Shown here one piece after another: positions 27,108-37,294 of a stretch of 42,197 nucleotides of DNA. The position numbers and the translations under genes were made by a program. The DNA comes from a virus: positions 1 through 42,197 of IMG/VR virus record IMGVR_UViG_3300037847_002271. One strand, written 5' to 3'. Each line of letters starts with the position of its first letter. The stretch's first letter is position 1. The notes below the pieces were generated by a model. It did not search any database and was not told the origin of the DNA. It saw only the letters and a program-made list of their open reading frames with translations.

Positions 27108-29417
27108 GTGGGAGTATCCAACATCGAGCTGAGGGTTGATGGCCGCAATGCGGTACGGGAACTCACTCGGGTTAATAAAGCCACAAATCTCTTGCAGAGT
27201 TCTGTCGGCAAGCTTGGCGTACGCTTCGCTCAGTTTGAACTAGTACGAAGATATTTCAAGGGCTTTGTCGAGGCTGACAAAGCTGCAGCCGCAGTAAGAA
27301 CGCTTGGCGTTAATTCTGAAAAGCTGCAACGTCAGTTACTTGCAGTCAGCAATGAAACAAAAGGGCTTGTAAGTCAAACACAATTACTTGAGGCAAGTTA
27401 TGACGTTGCTTCTGCAGGTTTTAACGATGCGGCATCAGCAGCAAATATTTTAAAGGCTGCAACGCTTGGGGCAGTTGGTGGCTTATCAGATTTGAACACT
27501 GTTGCTGATGCAACCACTTCTGTTCTTAATGCTTACGGTTTATCATCTGACAAGGCGTCAAAAATTGTGGATGGATTTATCCAAACGCAAAATGACGGCA
27601 AAATTGTTGTTGCACAATATGCACAACAGATTGGTCGTGTAGCACCTATTGCTGCTGCGGCAGGTGTTGGAATTGAAGACTTGAATGCTGCAATATCTGC
27701 AGTTACTGCAACTGGTGTTCCTGTTGAATCAACTTTTGCTGGTTTGCGGCAAGCGATTGCAAGTGTAATCAAACCGACTGAAGAAGCACGCAAAACATCA
27801 GAACTTTTGGGCCTTGAATTTAGTTCGGCTGCAATCAAGACGAAAGGATTTGGAGGTTTCTTGGCGGATGTTATTGAAAAGACTGGTGGTAGCGAAGTTG
27901 CGCTGACTAAGCTGTTTGGCAGCGTCGAAGCGGTAGCGACGATCTTGCCATTGGCTAATGATGGGCTGGAGAAATTCAACACGAGCCTAGACAATCAAAA
28001 AAATTCAGCTGGCGCTGCAGAAAAAGCGACCAAAGATCTTGGCGGCACTGTATCTTCACAGGTCAGTTCAATTATCAATAACATTGGCAACGTTACCAGA
28101 TCGTTAGACACAGTATTAGGCCCTGCATTAAAAAATATTTTAACAGGCGTAAATAACATAATTTCAGCAACATCAACTGCAATCTCTAAATTCTCAGACT
28201 TAGCAACTGGTGCACTTAGCAGGTCAGCGGCAGCATTGCAGGCTGCTGCAAGCACCGGAACTGCCAGCGAAAGCGCATTTATCTCTCTCAAAAAAGCGGT
28301 TGGGACCTTGCGCCCTGAATTAGCACAGTCTGAAACTGATCTTTTGAAGTTAGAAGGTGCTCTTGATGAAGCAAGCAGGGCTGCATTTAGGTTTACCGGA
28401 AAAGGTGATTTTGGCAGGCTACGCAATGATGTCTTGAAAACCGTTAAGGCAATGCGTCAGTTAATAGTTGACAGGCGTGAAGCGTTAGCACAGCAAGGTA
28501 GTAAGCAAACAACACCAACAGGTCCTGATCCCGAAATTGCTGCTTTGCAAGCACGAATCAATTCTCTTTTGGAACAGTTAAATCAAAAATCACAAAAAAC
28601 GGGAAAATCGTCCGGGCCCATTGAATTATCAGATGCTGAACAGCTTGTTCTGCGACTTAAAGAGCAAGAACAAACATTAGAAGAGCAGACTAAGCTAGCG
28701 GCTGCAAAGACTAATGAGCAAAGAAGAGAAATACAACTTCAAATTGACCTAGAAAACCTTGAAAATTTACGAACTAAAGCTAATTCAGACATCGTTGATA
28801 GCGTAAAGAAAGGTACGCAAGCATTGTTCGATCAACAGGTGCAAACAGAAAATAATATCAAGGCAGACAAGGATAAAGCAGATGCACTAAGAAAAGCCCA
28901 GTCAGAAGAAAAGAAACGCGTTGATGAATTAAAGAACGTTTACCAAGGCATCGGTGACACGATTGCCGATGGCGTTGTTGATGCCCTTAAAGGTGCAGTA
29001 GATGGCACAACATCTTTGGCTGATGCTGCGACAAGTTTGCTTAATGATCTTGCCAATCAGATGTTGCAGGTCGCTCGTAACATGCTTTTCTTTGGCAACA
29101 TAACCGGAACTCTTGCGGGAGGGAGTGGCATTTTAGGATCTTTGTTTTCAGGGTTCCTTGCTAATGGCGGCACTGCAATGGGTGGCAGGTCTTATGTCGT
29201 AGGAGAGAAAGGCCCTGAATTGTTTACGCCTGGCAGGACAGGAAGCGTCGCCCCAGCAGGCAGCTTTGGTGGAGCTAACGTTGTTGTAAATGTCGATGCT
29301 TCTGGAACACAAGCACAAGGCAATCAGCCAAACGCAAAGGCACTGGGTGCTGCCATTGGTGCAGCTGTGCAAGCTGAGCTGGTTAAGCAAAAACGTCCTG
29401 GAGGCTTACTGAGCTAA
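27108..29417 (+). CDS. Tail tape measure protein (769 aa)
   Basis: Very long helical protein with Ala/Thr-rich repeats, a GTG start at 27108, and a C-terminal 'LANGGTAMGGRSYVVGEKGP' plus 'ELFTPGRTGSVAPAG', a tail hallmark of lambda H-like tape measures. Residues about 70-300 have the TP901-type 'SQTQLLEASYDVASAGFNDA' core. At roughly 0.15 nm per residue it implies a tail of about 110-120 nm. It determines tail length and probably aids DNA passage. Confidence 0.93.
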   Translation: MGVSNIELRVDGRNAVRELTRVNKATNLLQSSVGKLGVRFAQFELVRRYFKGFVEADKAAAAVRTLGVNSEKLQRQLLAVSNETKGLVSQTQLLEASYDVASAGFNDAASAANILKAATLGAVGGLSDLNTVADATTSVLNAYGLSSDKASKIVDGFIQTQNDGKIVVAQYAQQIGRVAPIAAAAGVGIEDLNAAISAVTATGVPVESTFAGLRQAIASVIKPTEEARKTSELLGLEFSSAAIKTKGFGGFLADVIEKTGGSEVALTKLFGSVEAVATILPLANDGLEKFNTSLDNQKNSAGAAEKATKDLGGTVSSQVSSIINNIGNVTRSLDTVLGPALKNILTGVNNIISATSTAISKFSDLATGALSRSAAALQAAASTGTASESAFISLKKAVGTLRPELAQSETDLLKLEGALDEASRAAFRFTGKGDFGRLRNDVLKTVKAMRQLIVDRREALAQQGSKQTTPTGPDPEIAALQARINSLLEQLNQKSQKTGKSSGPIELSDAEQLVLRLKEQEQTLEEQTKLAAAKTNEQRREIQLQIDLENLENLRTKANSDIVDSVKKGTQALFDQQVQTENNIKADKDKADALRKAQSEEKKRVDELKNVYQGIGDTIADGVVDALKGAVDGTTSLADAATSLLNDLANQMLQVARNMLFFGNITGTLAGGSGILGSLFSGFLANGGTAMGGRSYVVGEKGPELFTPGRTGSVAPAGSFGGANVVVNVDASGTQAQGNQPNAKALGAAIGAAVQAELVKQKRPGGLLS

Positions 29418-29755
29418 TGGCTACCTTTCCTTCAATCAACCCGACTTATGGCGTGCAGAAGCGCAGTGCGCCTCGTGTGCGTGCAATTCAGTTTGGTAGT
29501 GGCTACCAGCAGCGTGCGCAGTTTGGGATACAGCAGAACCCGAAGGTCTATAACCTGACCTTTGAAGTGTCAGAGACTGACGCTGACACAATCGAAGCAT
29601 TTCTGGATGCACGCGCTGCAGTTGAAAGTTTTAACTTCACGCCACCAGGTGAAAGCAGTAGCAGCAAGTTTGTTTGTCGTGAATGGTCAAAGTCGATTCC
29701 ATATTTGAACCGGGCTACTGTTACGGCTACGTTTGAGCAAGTCTTTGAGACCTGA
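29417..29755 (+). CDS. M: Minor tail protein M-like (112 aa)
   Basis: 'FPSINPTYGVQKRSAPRVRA', 'IQFGSGYQQRAQFG' and 'EWSKSIPYLNRATVTATFEQ' fit the gpM family (lambda minor tail protein M), which sits at the tail tip. Follows the tape measure with a one-base overlap and precedes gpL, as in lambda. Confidence 0.88.
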   Translation: MATFPSINPTYGVQKRSAPRVRAIQFGSGYQQRAQFGIQQNPKVYNLTFEVSETDADTIEAFLDARAAVESFNFTPPGESSSSKFVCREWSKSIPYLNRATVTATFEQVFET

Positions 29756-30816
29756 TGGCCTATCCGTATTACAACGTTGACGGCACCAAGTCGATTCACG
29801 CTTGGCAAGCTAATAGAGAGTATGCGATTGGGGATGTAGTTCGTGCCAATCCATCAAAGGGCAACACTCTTGCTTTTAAGTGCATTCAATTACGTGCTGT
29901 TGCCCCTGGCGAGAAACCTAAATCAGATACTGAAGAATTTTATGCAACCTTTCCTGAAAACGAGCCATCGTTTCCGTTCAAGATTGCGACTGAACTGCAA
30001 GACAACGATATTACGTGGTTGTCGTTTGAGCCGTTAGCAGAAGAGCTGCTGCGCCTTGCGCCAACTGCAATTATTGACCTGTTTGAGATTCAGCTAACTG
30101 AAGCTGTTAATGGTGTAAATGATATATTGCATTATCACCCTGGCAAGAACGGCTTAACGGAAGATATCAAGTTTGGCGGCCAAACCTACCCTGCGGTTCC
30201 TGTAGAGATTGACGGTTTTGAATTTTCCGCAAAAGGAACGTTGCCACGCCCAACGCTTCGAGTCGCCAACGTTAATAATGCAATTACTAGCTTGATGCTG
30301 CTATACAACCCACTGGCGGCAGAAGTCAGACGCATCCGCACGTTTGCCAAGTTTATCGACACAACAAACTTCAATGAGGATGTTGGGTTTACTCGTGAGT
30401 CGGATGTAGAAGATTTTTTGATTACGCAAGATGGGGACACTTTGATTGAGGAGACGTTTAACGACACTGCTGACCCTGATGCCAAAATTGTTGAGACCTG
30501 GTACATCGACAGGGTTTCCTCAGAGAATCCTCAGTTTGTAGAGTTTGAGCTAGCGCCAAAGCTTGATCTGACGAACTTAGCTTTGCCTCGCAGGACTATT
30601 GAAGAATTCTGTCCGTGGACTTATCGCGGTGGTAGGGAGTGTCCTTATGTTGGTGACGATTGTTTTACGATTGATGATCAGCAAATAACTGGTGGCACAC
30701 TAGAGGAAAGAAAAGCTGCAGATGTTTGCGGCAAAAGACTGTCTAGCTGCCAGGCAAGATTCGGTCCGGAAAACTTGCCTTTTGGAGGATTTTATGGCGC
30801 AAGACTTCAAGCGTGA
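29755..30816 (+). CDS. L: Minor tail protein L-like with added N-terminal module (353 aa)
   Basis: The C-terminal part is gpL-like: 'EEFCPWTYRGGRECPYVGDD' with 'CGKRLSSCQARFG' and 'PFGGFYGARL'; the conserved Cys residues probably hold the iron-sulfur cluster known from lambda gpL. Unlike lambda, about 100 residues are added at the N-terminus ('HAWQANREYAIGDVVRANPS'), which look like a small chitin-binding or carbohydrate-binding type module. This could contact the host surface. Confidence 0.85.
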   Translation: MAYPYYNVDGTKSIHAWQANREYAIGDVVRANPSKGNTLAFKCIQLRAVAPGEKPKSDTEEFYATFPENEPSFPFKIATELQDNDITWLSFEPLAEELLRLAPTAIIDLFEIQLTEAVNGVNDILHYHPGKNGLTEDIKFGGQTYPAVPVEIDGFEFSAKGTLPRPTLRVANVNNAITSLMLLYNPLAAEVRRIRTFAKFIDTTNFNEDVGFTRESDVEDFLITQDGDTLIEETFNDTADPDAKIVETWYIDRVSSENPQFVEFELAPKLDLTNLALPRRTIEEFCPWTYRGGRECPYVGDDCFTIDDQQITGGTLEERKAADVCGKRLSSCQARFGPENLPFGGFYGARLQA

Positions 30817-31105
30817 AGCCGAAAGGCACGCACACGCTAAATCGCCTGAGGAGTCATGCGGATTGATTGTCAATGACAGCTATTTCCCATGCCGCAACAT
30901 TGCGCCTGAGCCTAGGGAAAACTTTGTAATTGATCCTGTTGACTATGCACGAGCTATGTACTTCGGTCCAATCGAAGGCGTAGTTCACTCGCATCCAAAA
31001 GGCACACCTGTTAGCGATCATGACCGTGACGCTTGCAAGCAAACTAAACTGCCTTGGTACGTTTTCTCTGTACCGGATCAGCAATGGTTGATTATCGACC
31101 CTTAG
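30794..31105 (+). CDS. Tail tip JAMM metallopeptidase (K N-terminal half, 103 aa)
   Basis: A Mov34/JAB1-type peptidase: the Glu of 'PEESCGLIV' and the zinc motif 'VVHSHPKGTPVSDHDRDAC' (HxH...S..D) are present. In lambda this domain is the N-terminal half of gpK; here it is a separate gene. A strong GGAGG precedes the ATG at 30794, inside the end of gene L. Confidence 0.88.
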   Translation: MAQDFKREAERHAHAKSPEESCGLIVNDSYFPCRNIAPEPRENFVIDPVDYARAMYFGPIEGVVHSHPKGTPVSDHDRDACKQTKLPWYVFSVPDQQWLIIDP

Positions 31106-31473
31106 TTGGTCAGCATTGGCAGTACGGCAAACAAGATTGCTACACACTGGTGCGGCAATACTATGAGTTGATCGGCGTTAAGTTGCCAGACTTTCCGCGA
31201 CCTGAGGATCTTGGTACGACAGATAGCATTTTTCTGCGTTACGCAAAGTCACTTGAATTTAAACCTGTCGCGTTAGACGATCGACAGAAGAGCGATCTGT
31301 TGGTGATGCGCCTTGGTACGAGAACACCAATGCACGGTGCAATTTATGTAGGCGACGACAAGATCCTGCACCAACGTGTAGACAGCATCAGTGCGGTAGA
31401 ACCGTTGCGGCAGTATTATCGAAAAAGAATTGCGGCTGTGTTTCGTCATGCAACTTGTCATGTTGGCAGGTGA
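31084..31473 (+). CDS. K: Tail tip NlpC/P60 peptidase (K C-terminal half, 129 aa)
   Basis: 'HWQYGKQDCYTLVRQYYELI' holds the catalytic Cys19, and 'PMHGAIYVGDDKILH' the catalytic His84 and a later His96. It is an NlpC/P60 hydrolase corresponding to the second half of lambda gpK, used to open peptidoglycan during DNA entry. It overlaps the metallopeptidase gene by 22 bases in another frame, so the original fusion is split. Confidence 0.88.
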   Translation: MVDYRPLVGQHWQYGKQDCYTLVRQYYELIGVKLPDFPRPEDLGTTDSIFLRYAKSLEFKPVALDDRQKSDLLVMRLGTRTPMHGAIYVGDDKILHQRVDSISAVEPLRQYYRKRIAAVFRHATCHVGR

Positions 31474-32746
31474 GCTTGGCGAGAAGTACGGCAAGCACCA
31501 CGAGTATTACAACCTTCAGACGCCAGCAGATGCGATCAAGCTGCTGTGCATCAACTATCCAGCGTTGAAGCAGGAGCTGATGCAGGCGCACCATAACGGC
31601 GTTGGGTACAAGGTTATCCAAGGTGGTGCGGCAATGGGATATGACGAGTTGCAGTTGCCGTTTGGGAGCAAGCCATTGCTTGTGGTGCCTGTGATTTCTG
31701 GTGCGGGTGGTGGCAGTACAACACAGATATTGATTGGGGTTGGCTTAGTTGCTGCGTCGTTCTTGCTGCCTGGTGCTGGTTTATTTGGAACGACCAGCTT
31801 TTTTGGTGTTGGTGCGTTGACTACTGCTGCTGGCACGGCAACTGTTGGGACGTTGATTGGTACAGGTTTAAGTGCAGTCGGCGCAAGCTTGATTCTCTCT
31901 GGCACTGCAAACCTGATCTCACCGCAGCCACAGCTTGGCAATCTTGGTGCTAACAGGATTAGAGGCGAAGGCACAAACGTACGCGGTCCTGGCCCTGATG
32001 GCGTTACGCGTGGTGCAATGGGTCAAGCAAATTACGCTTTCACCGGACCAGCTAACACTGTTGGAACTGGAGCGACAGTGCCTGTAATTTACGGTCGTGT
32101 GATTGCAGGAAGTCATTTGCTAGCTGCCAACCTTGTTGTTTCTGATGATTCAGACCCGCTCAAAACAACAACGCAAGCGCCAGGATTACAAACTTTTAGT
32201 ATTAACGGCGAGAAAGTTACTCGTGAGCTAGAAAGCCATGGCGGACTAAAGGGGCGAAAAGATATTAAAGAAATTAAAAGCTCTGACGCAGATAAGAAAA
32301 AAAGAATTCTGGTTAATAAGACGTTTGGTCCGACCAACAATCAGACTCTTGACGAAGAGCAAAAAATCACTGAAGTTGACGACTTAAAGTACATTAAAGA
32401 CAAAAGAAAAAGCCTGGATATTTTATTTAAGATAGAAAAAGGGTTGTTTGATTACGTTGCCGACAAGGGTTCAACTAAGATAGACGGCTTCATCAGGTAT
32501 AGGATCACTGCAACGCTGGAAGGCGGCAGTGGTGACGATGTAGATGTTGCGACTGCTGATGTGACCGTACAGGGTCTCTTTTACCAAAGCAATAAAATTG
32601 TCTATGGGCACAGGCTGCAAATGCCTAAAGTCCCCGACAAGAATAGAGTGGAGATTGCAGTTGAAATTATTGATGTTGGAGTGCATGATGATGCAACGCT
32701 AACCCTGCACGCTTACGGTTACAACCTTTTGGACGGAGACGACTAA
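31448..32746 (+). CDS. I: Tail assembly protein I-like, extended (432 aa)
   Basis: The N-terminal 70 residues ('YNLQTPADAIKLLCINYPAL' and 'YDELQLPFGSKPLLVVPVIS') correspond to lambda gpI, followed by a Gly/Ala/Leu-rich hydrophobic segment (about residues 85-150) with 'GVGLVAASFLLPGAGLFG'. The rest ('NTVGTGATVPVIYGR', a Lys-rich helical part, and a beta domain with 'YGHRLQMPKVPDKNRVE') resembles the N-terminal domain of J-type host-specificity proteins. It is longer than lambda gpI (223 residues). ATG 31448 is chosen. Confidence 0.82.
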   Translation: MQLVMLAGELGEKYGKHHEYYNLQTPADAIKLLCINYPALKQELMQAHHNGVGYKVIQGGAAMGYDELQLPFGSKPLLVVPVISGAGGGSTTQILIGVGLVAASFLLPGAGLFGTTSFFGVGALTTAAGTATVGTLIGTGLSAVGASLILSGTANLISPQPQLGNLGANRIRGEGTNVRGPGPDGVTRGAMGQANYAFTGPANTVGTGATVPVIYGRVIAGSHLLAANLVVSDDSDPLKTTTQAPGLQTFSINGEKVTRELESHGGLKGRKDIKEIKSSDADKKKRILVNKTFGPTNNQTLDEEQKITEVDDLKYIKDKRKSLDILFKIEKGLFDYVADKGSTKIDGFIRYRITATLEGGSGDDVDVATADVTVQGLFYQSNKIVYGHRLQMPKVPDKNRVEIAVEIIDVGVHDDATLTLHAYGYNLLDGDD

Positions 32747-32752
32747 TTCGCC

Positions 32753-35700
32753 ATGGCTCTCAACTCTAAGACCACGCTAAAAATCATTGACGCCCTGTGC
32801 GAAGGTCCGATTGAGGGCTTGGTAGAGACAGGAGATCGCGAAAAGAAAAGCGTTTTTTTAAACGAAACAATAGTTACGCGTAAACAGCTTACTGATAAAA
32901 CTGTTCAATTTTTGACAAAAGAAGGAACAGGCACGCAAGGCCCGTTTGAAACTGGGTCTACTTTTCAGGATCAGCAGACAACACTTGAAGAGGTTAATCA
33001 GGAAATTGGGTCCAGATATAGTGAAAAATTGACTGAGGACGGTACTAATCAAGTTAAAAGAGGAGGACGAAATTACGGCGAAGGTCAAGTCACACGGGCT
33101 ATAACGGATGTTGACGTTGACTTTGTTGAGCTTACATTTACTATTCCACAGCTGTATTGCGTTGCCGTTGAGGGTTTGGCACGGGGGCAATTATTTTTTG
33201 CGCAAATTAAACTACAAGTGGACATCTGCGGACGCGATGGCGGCTGGAGCACAGTAGATATAGAAGTCGAAAACCAAGAAAAGAAAAACATAATCAAAGG
33301 TATTTGCACCTCTCCTTACCAATTCAAAACGCAAGCTATTGATCTTACAAACAAGAAAGGCCCTTACAGAATCAGAGTGCGCAAGGTTGCGTTTGCAGAG
33401 CCTGAGGATGCTTTTGAAATATCGTTTAAGGATTTTGAGGATCTTCCGAAAAGAACTCCTATAGCCAATAAGCGAGCTGATCAAATCTTTTGGACCAACA
33501 TAGTTGTTGGCAAAAAATTTGGCACGGCCTATCCGCACACGGCGCTTGTATCTCTCAGCCTGGACGCAGAGCAGTACAGCACATTACCTGCAAGAGCGTA
33601 TGACGTAAAAGGTCTCAAAGTAAAAATACCGTCCAATGCAACTGTCGCAAAAAGTGGCAGGTTGAAATTCGATAATGTGCCATTTGACGGCAGCTTGCAA
33701 GAAAATAGGGCTTGGACAACGTGTCCCGTTTGTTGCTTCGTCGATCTGCTCACCAACAGGCGATATGGCGCGGGCGATTTTATTGATCAGTCAAATATCA
33801 ACTGGGTTGATCTAATTGAAATTGCGAAATACTGCAATGAAGAGGTTGAGTATGTAAATGATCAGGGTGAAGCAAAAAAAGAAGCACGATTTGCAATCAA
33901 CACGGTTATTGGATCGCAGGCTGAAGCGTTTAGCGTCCTGCAGGACATGGCTAGTGTCTTCCGTGGAATGCTGTTCTGGAAGTCAGACAACGTACAAATT
34001 GCGGCTGATCATGGAGGATTGGACGACGGAGATGTTCCTGCAATTCATGTCTTTAGCAATTCAAACGTTGTTGATGGCAGTTTCTCTTACAGCGGATCGT
34101 CACTCAAAACACGCAGCACAAGAGTGCGTGTACGGTACAACGATCCTGACAACTTCTATAAGCCAAACTTTATCTGTATAGAAGATAGAAGCCTGATTGA
34201 TAAATATGGCGTACAAGAGAAAAGCGTCGTTGCGTTTGGCTGCACGTCTAAGTACCAGGCTCAACGCATGGGGCGGTGGATCATGCAATCCGAAAAGCTG
34301 CACGACGAAACTGTAACGTTCTCAGTTGGCCTTGAAGGTTTGAATGTCTTGCCTGGTCAAATGTTTGAGGTGTCGGATGAGATGCGTTTTGGGACGCGAT
34401 TAGCTGGCCGCATCGTTGGCGTTAGTAACGACAGCACGCCTCCATTTGTTCGTATAGATCAGACAGCGTCTTTGCCCTCTGGTACGAACAATAAGCTGAC
34501 TGTTGTCATGAAAGATGGCACAGTTGAGACAAGAGATATTGCAAGCGTAAGTGGCAATGAAGTAAGGCTTGCATCTGCTTATACGCAGGTGCCGCCTGAC
34601 GATGCGTTATATGCGATCAAAAACGATTCTGCTGTTATGTCTAAATACCGTTGCCTTTCAGTGGCTGAGGGTGAAGAAGGGACATATGCGGTTGTAGGCG
34701 TCAAACATGTTGATGGGATTTACAGGATTGTTGAGGAACGGGCTAACAAACTGGATTCACCAAATCCGTTTTTCTATGGAGCGGAGCCAAACACACCTAC
34801 AGGCATAAAGATTACGTTCCAGCAGATTGATGACGGGCGAAACACAACGAATCGAGCAACAGTTTCTTGGACGCGTGGTTTGTCGGGTTCTGTTATCAGT
34901 TTCAAGGTTCGATATAAAGTTGGCGACGGCAACAACTGGATCAACCAAACTACAAATAACAACTCGATTGACATCAGCACAGGGCTTGTTCCTGGCAAGC
35001 AGTTGATCGTGCAGGTCAAGGCGATAGGGCCTGATCCTGATCGCAAAGAATCTGCTTATTCGACCGGAGTAATTAGGGAGATACCTGTCGGTGGAACGAG
35101 TGACGACACATCAGATTTAGCGCAAGTTACTTTGCCGCCTGATCCAGAAGACGTAACGATTGAGGCTATTGGCGTTGATCAAGTTGCATTGCGTTGGGGC
35201 GCAACGGCAAGCGGTCAAAAACTTGAGGCTTTCGTTGCAGTCATCAAGCATTCATCAAAAACGGACGGCAGTGGTTCCTGGTCGAACAGCACTGTGCTTC
35301 GCAAGGTTGAAGCACGTACAACATCAGTTGTACTGCCTTTGTTGAATGGCGAGTATTTGATCAAGTTTCAAAACGAGCAAAACTTGCGTAGTGCCAGTGC
35401 AGTCAGTGCATTGATCAACATTCCAGACGGGATACCTCGTCTCAATTATGAAGTCATCAGGGAAGATCAGCTCGCCAATGAGTTTGGCGGCGAAAAGGTT
35501 GGTGTTTATTACAGCACGGACTATGACGGCTTAGTTCTTGATGGTGATGCGTCGTTTGATGCAATTTTAAGCCTTGACGGTTTTACTGCAAATATCGACA
35601 CACATTTTGGAACGCAGCTTGTTCGCGGCGAGTACTTTTTCCAGAACACAGTAGATCTTGGCGGCAAGTTCAGCGTGCGTATGCAGCGGGTCTTAGCGGC

Positions 35701-36307
35701 TAGAGGCCTTTACCCGAGCCAGTTAATTGATGATCGCACTGAGTTTATCGATACATGGTCTGATTTTGACGGTGACGTGCCTGACGATACAAACGTTGAG
35801 GTGTATTTCCGCAAGTCAGACAACGCCGAAACGGTTTCAGACTTTGTTTACGAGGATGGTACGGACAAGATCCAATATGAAGACAGTTCAAATATCGAAC
35901 AAAATTCTGTCTTAGCGTTTGACGACTGGATACCGCTGGAAAACAACGTGTATGTGGGACGAACGTTCCAGTTTAAAGCCGTGCTGACGACGGATCATGT
36001 TGACCAAACACCAATCGTGGACGAATTGGGTGTGACGTTGCAGTTTGAGCGTCGTACTGAAAACAGTGGAACGATTGATTCTGGTGCTACAAGCAAGTCA
36101 GAAACTTTTGAAAAGGCTTTCTATACCGATGCCGACACAGAAGTCACCGTAGGCATTACGGCATTAAATATGCAGAGCGGTGATTACTACAGGTTGACAA
36201 ATGTGACAGGAACAGGCTTTACGATCACCTTCTATAACAGCAGCAACACTGTCATCGACAGGAAATTCCAGTACACTGCGATAGGATACGGAACACAGCA
36301 GTCCTAA
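32753..36307 (+). CDS. J: Host-specificity protein J-like tail tip (1184 aa)
   Basis: The N-terminal domain ('LCEGPIEGLVE', 'ALVSLSLDAEQYSTLPARAY', 'LLTNRRYGAGDF', 'VLQDMASVFRGMLFW') is the conserved gpJ core. Middle parts contain fibronectin type III-like domains ('RATVSWTRGLSGSVISFKVR', 'DQVALRWGATASGQKLEAFV'). The C-terminus has further beta domains with many Asp/Thr. This is the central tip protein that contacts the receptor. It follows the I-like gene by six bases, as in lambda. Confidence 0.93.
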   Translation: MALNSKTTLKIIDALCEGPIEGLVETGDREKKSVFLNETIVTRKQLTDKTVQFLTKEGTGTQGPFETGSTFQDQQTTLEEVNQEIGSRYSEKLTEDGTNQVKRGGRNYGEGQVTRAITDVDVDFVELTFTIPQLYCVAVEGLARGQLFFAQIKLQVDICGRDGGWSTVDIEVENQEKKNIIKGICTSPYQFKTQAIDLTNKKGPYRIRVRKVAFAEPEDAFEISFKDFEDLPKRTPIANKRADQIFWTNIVVGKKFGTAYPHTALVSLSLDAEQYSTLPARAYDVKGLKVKIPSNATVAKSGRLKFDNVPFDGSLQENRAWTTCPVCCFVDLLTNRRYGAGDFIDQSNINWVDLIEIAKYCNEEVEYVNDQGEAKKEARFAINTVIGSQAEAFSVLQDMASVFRGMLFWKSDNVQIAADHGGLDDGDVPAIHVFSNSNVVDGSFSYSGSSLKTRSTRVRVRYNDPDNFYKPNFICIEDRSLIDKYGVQEKSVVAFGCTSKYQAQRMGRWIMQSEKLHDETVTFSVGLEGLNVLPGQMFEVSDEMRFGTRLAGRIVGVSNDSTPPFVRIDQTASLPSGTNNKLTVVMKDGTVETRDIASVSGNEVRLASAYTQVPPDDALYAIKNDSAVMSKYRCLSVAEGEEGTYAVVGVKHVDGIYRIVEERANKLDSPNPFFYGAEPNTPTGIKITFQQIDDGRNTTNRATVSWTRGLSGSVISFKVRYKVGDGNNWINQTTNNNSIDISTGLVPGKQLIVQVKAIGPDPDRKESAYSTGVIREIPVGGTSDDTSDLAQVTLPPDPEDVTIEAIGVDQVALRWGATASGQKLEAFVAVIKHSSKTDGSGSWSNSTVLRKVEARTTSVVLPLLNGEYLIKFQNEQNLRSASAVSALINIPDGIPRLNYEVIREDQLANEFGGEKVGVYYSTDYDGLVLDGDASFDAILSLDGFTANIDTHFGTQLVRGEYFFQNTVDLGGKFSVRMQRVLAARGLYPSQLIDDRTEFIDTWSDFDGDVPDDTNVEVYFRKSDNAETVSDFVYEDGTDKIQYEDSSNIEQNSVLAFDDWIPLENNVYVGRTFQFKAVLTTDHVDQTPIVDELGVTLQFERRTENSGTIDSGATSKSETFEKAFYTDADTEVTVGITALNMQSGDYYRLTNVTGTGFTITFYNSSNTVIDRKFQYTAIGYGTQQS

Positions 36308-36316
36308 GGCATCGTT

Positions 36317-37294
36317 ATGGCGCAAGCTGATGGTGAGGTTGCAAACCAAAGTGGCGCGGCCGTTAGGTCTGATTTAAATCAGCAGCTAGCAGCAATTTTT
36401 ACGAATCACAGTGGCCCTACTGAGCCGCCAGTGCCAGCTGCTCGCCGAATTCATCAGTGGTGGTACGACGAAAGCAACAACATTCTTAAAATCAGAAACG
36501 AAGCAGATAACGGCTGGATAAACGTTATTGATTTTAATGCAGGCGCAGAAGGTGCGTTGCATGTGCCTGTTGGTGCGGCAGCGACGACATCAATTCGTCC
36601 AGCAGCAGACGCTAACTCTGGCTTTTTCTTCCGTCAGGGTGATAACGCCGGTACTGATGGTTATGGCTTTGGCTATGCCATGAACGGGATCGAGTATCTA
36701 ACAGTTGAAGCAAACACAGCGGCTGGTAGTGACGACCCTAGCCTTTGTTGGCTTTCAAGAGACGCAAACATAAATGAAACAAGCGCAAGCAGCGCTGGCG
36801 TTAAGATGACGCAAGCTGGTCGATTGATTGTTTGTAAAGACCAAGGCTTTGTGCTTGGCATCAACCGCATGAATAGCACCGGTGATGCGGTGTTGTTTAA
36901 CAACAATCCTTCTGGCGGCTCTTCCGCGACTGTTGGAAGAATTAGTGTCACAACTTCAAGCACTTCATATGTTACATCGTCTGATCACAGACTAAAAGAA
37001 AACGTTGTTGAGCTTACAGGTGCAAAAGCTCGTCTACAGCAGCTAGCTGTTAAGCGATTTAATTTTATTGTTGACCCGGATACAACTGTTGACGGTTTTC
37101 TCGCTCATGAGGCACAAGCCGTTGTGCCGGAAGCGGTTACAGGGACTCACAATGAAGTTGATGCAGATGGGAACCCTGTCCATCAAGGCATTGATCAAGC
37201 CAAGTTAGTGCCATTGCTAACGGCAGCATTGCAGGAAGCTTTTGCTGAAATTGCTGCTTTGACAGCTCGCGTTGAGACCTTGGAGGCTGGCTGA
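36317..37294 (+). CDS. Tail fibre with C-terminal S74 intramolecular chaperone (325 aa)
   Basis: The last about 105 residues form a peptidase S74 / chaperone domain: 'SSDHRLKENVVELTGAKARL' with the catalytic Ser222 and Lys227, then 'FLAHEAQAVVPEAVTG' and 'LVPLLTAALQEAFAEIAAL' and a coiled coil. It trimerises the fibre and cleaves itself off. The N-terminal 100 residues include a Trp-rich segment and a beta fibre body. It is coupled to the next gene (TGATGG). Confidence 0.88.
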   Translation: MAQADGEVANQSGAAVRSDLNQQLAAIFTNHSGPTEPPVPAARRIHQWWYDESNNILKIRNEADNGWINVIDFNAGAEGALHVPVGAAATTSIRPAADANSGFFFRQGDNAGTDGYGFGYAMNGIEYLTVEANTAAGSDDPSLCWLSRDANINETSASSAGVKMTQAGRLIVCKDQGFVLGINRMNSTGDAVLFNNNPSGGSSATVGRISVTTSSTSYVTSSDHRLKENVVELTGAKARLQQLAVKRFNFIVDPDTTVDGFLAHEAQAVVPEAVTGTHNEVDADGNPVHQGIDQAKLVPLLTAALQEAFAEIAALTARVETLEAG

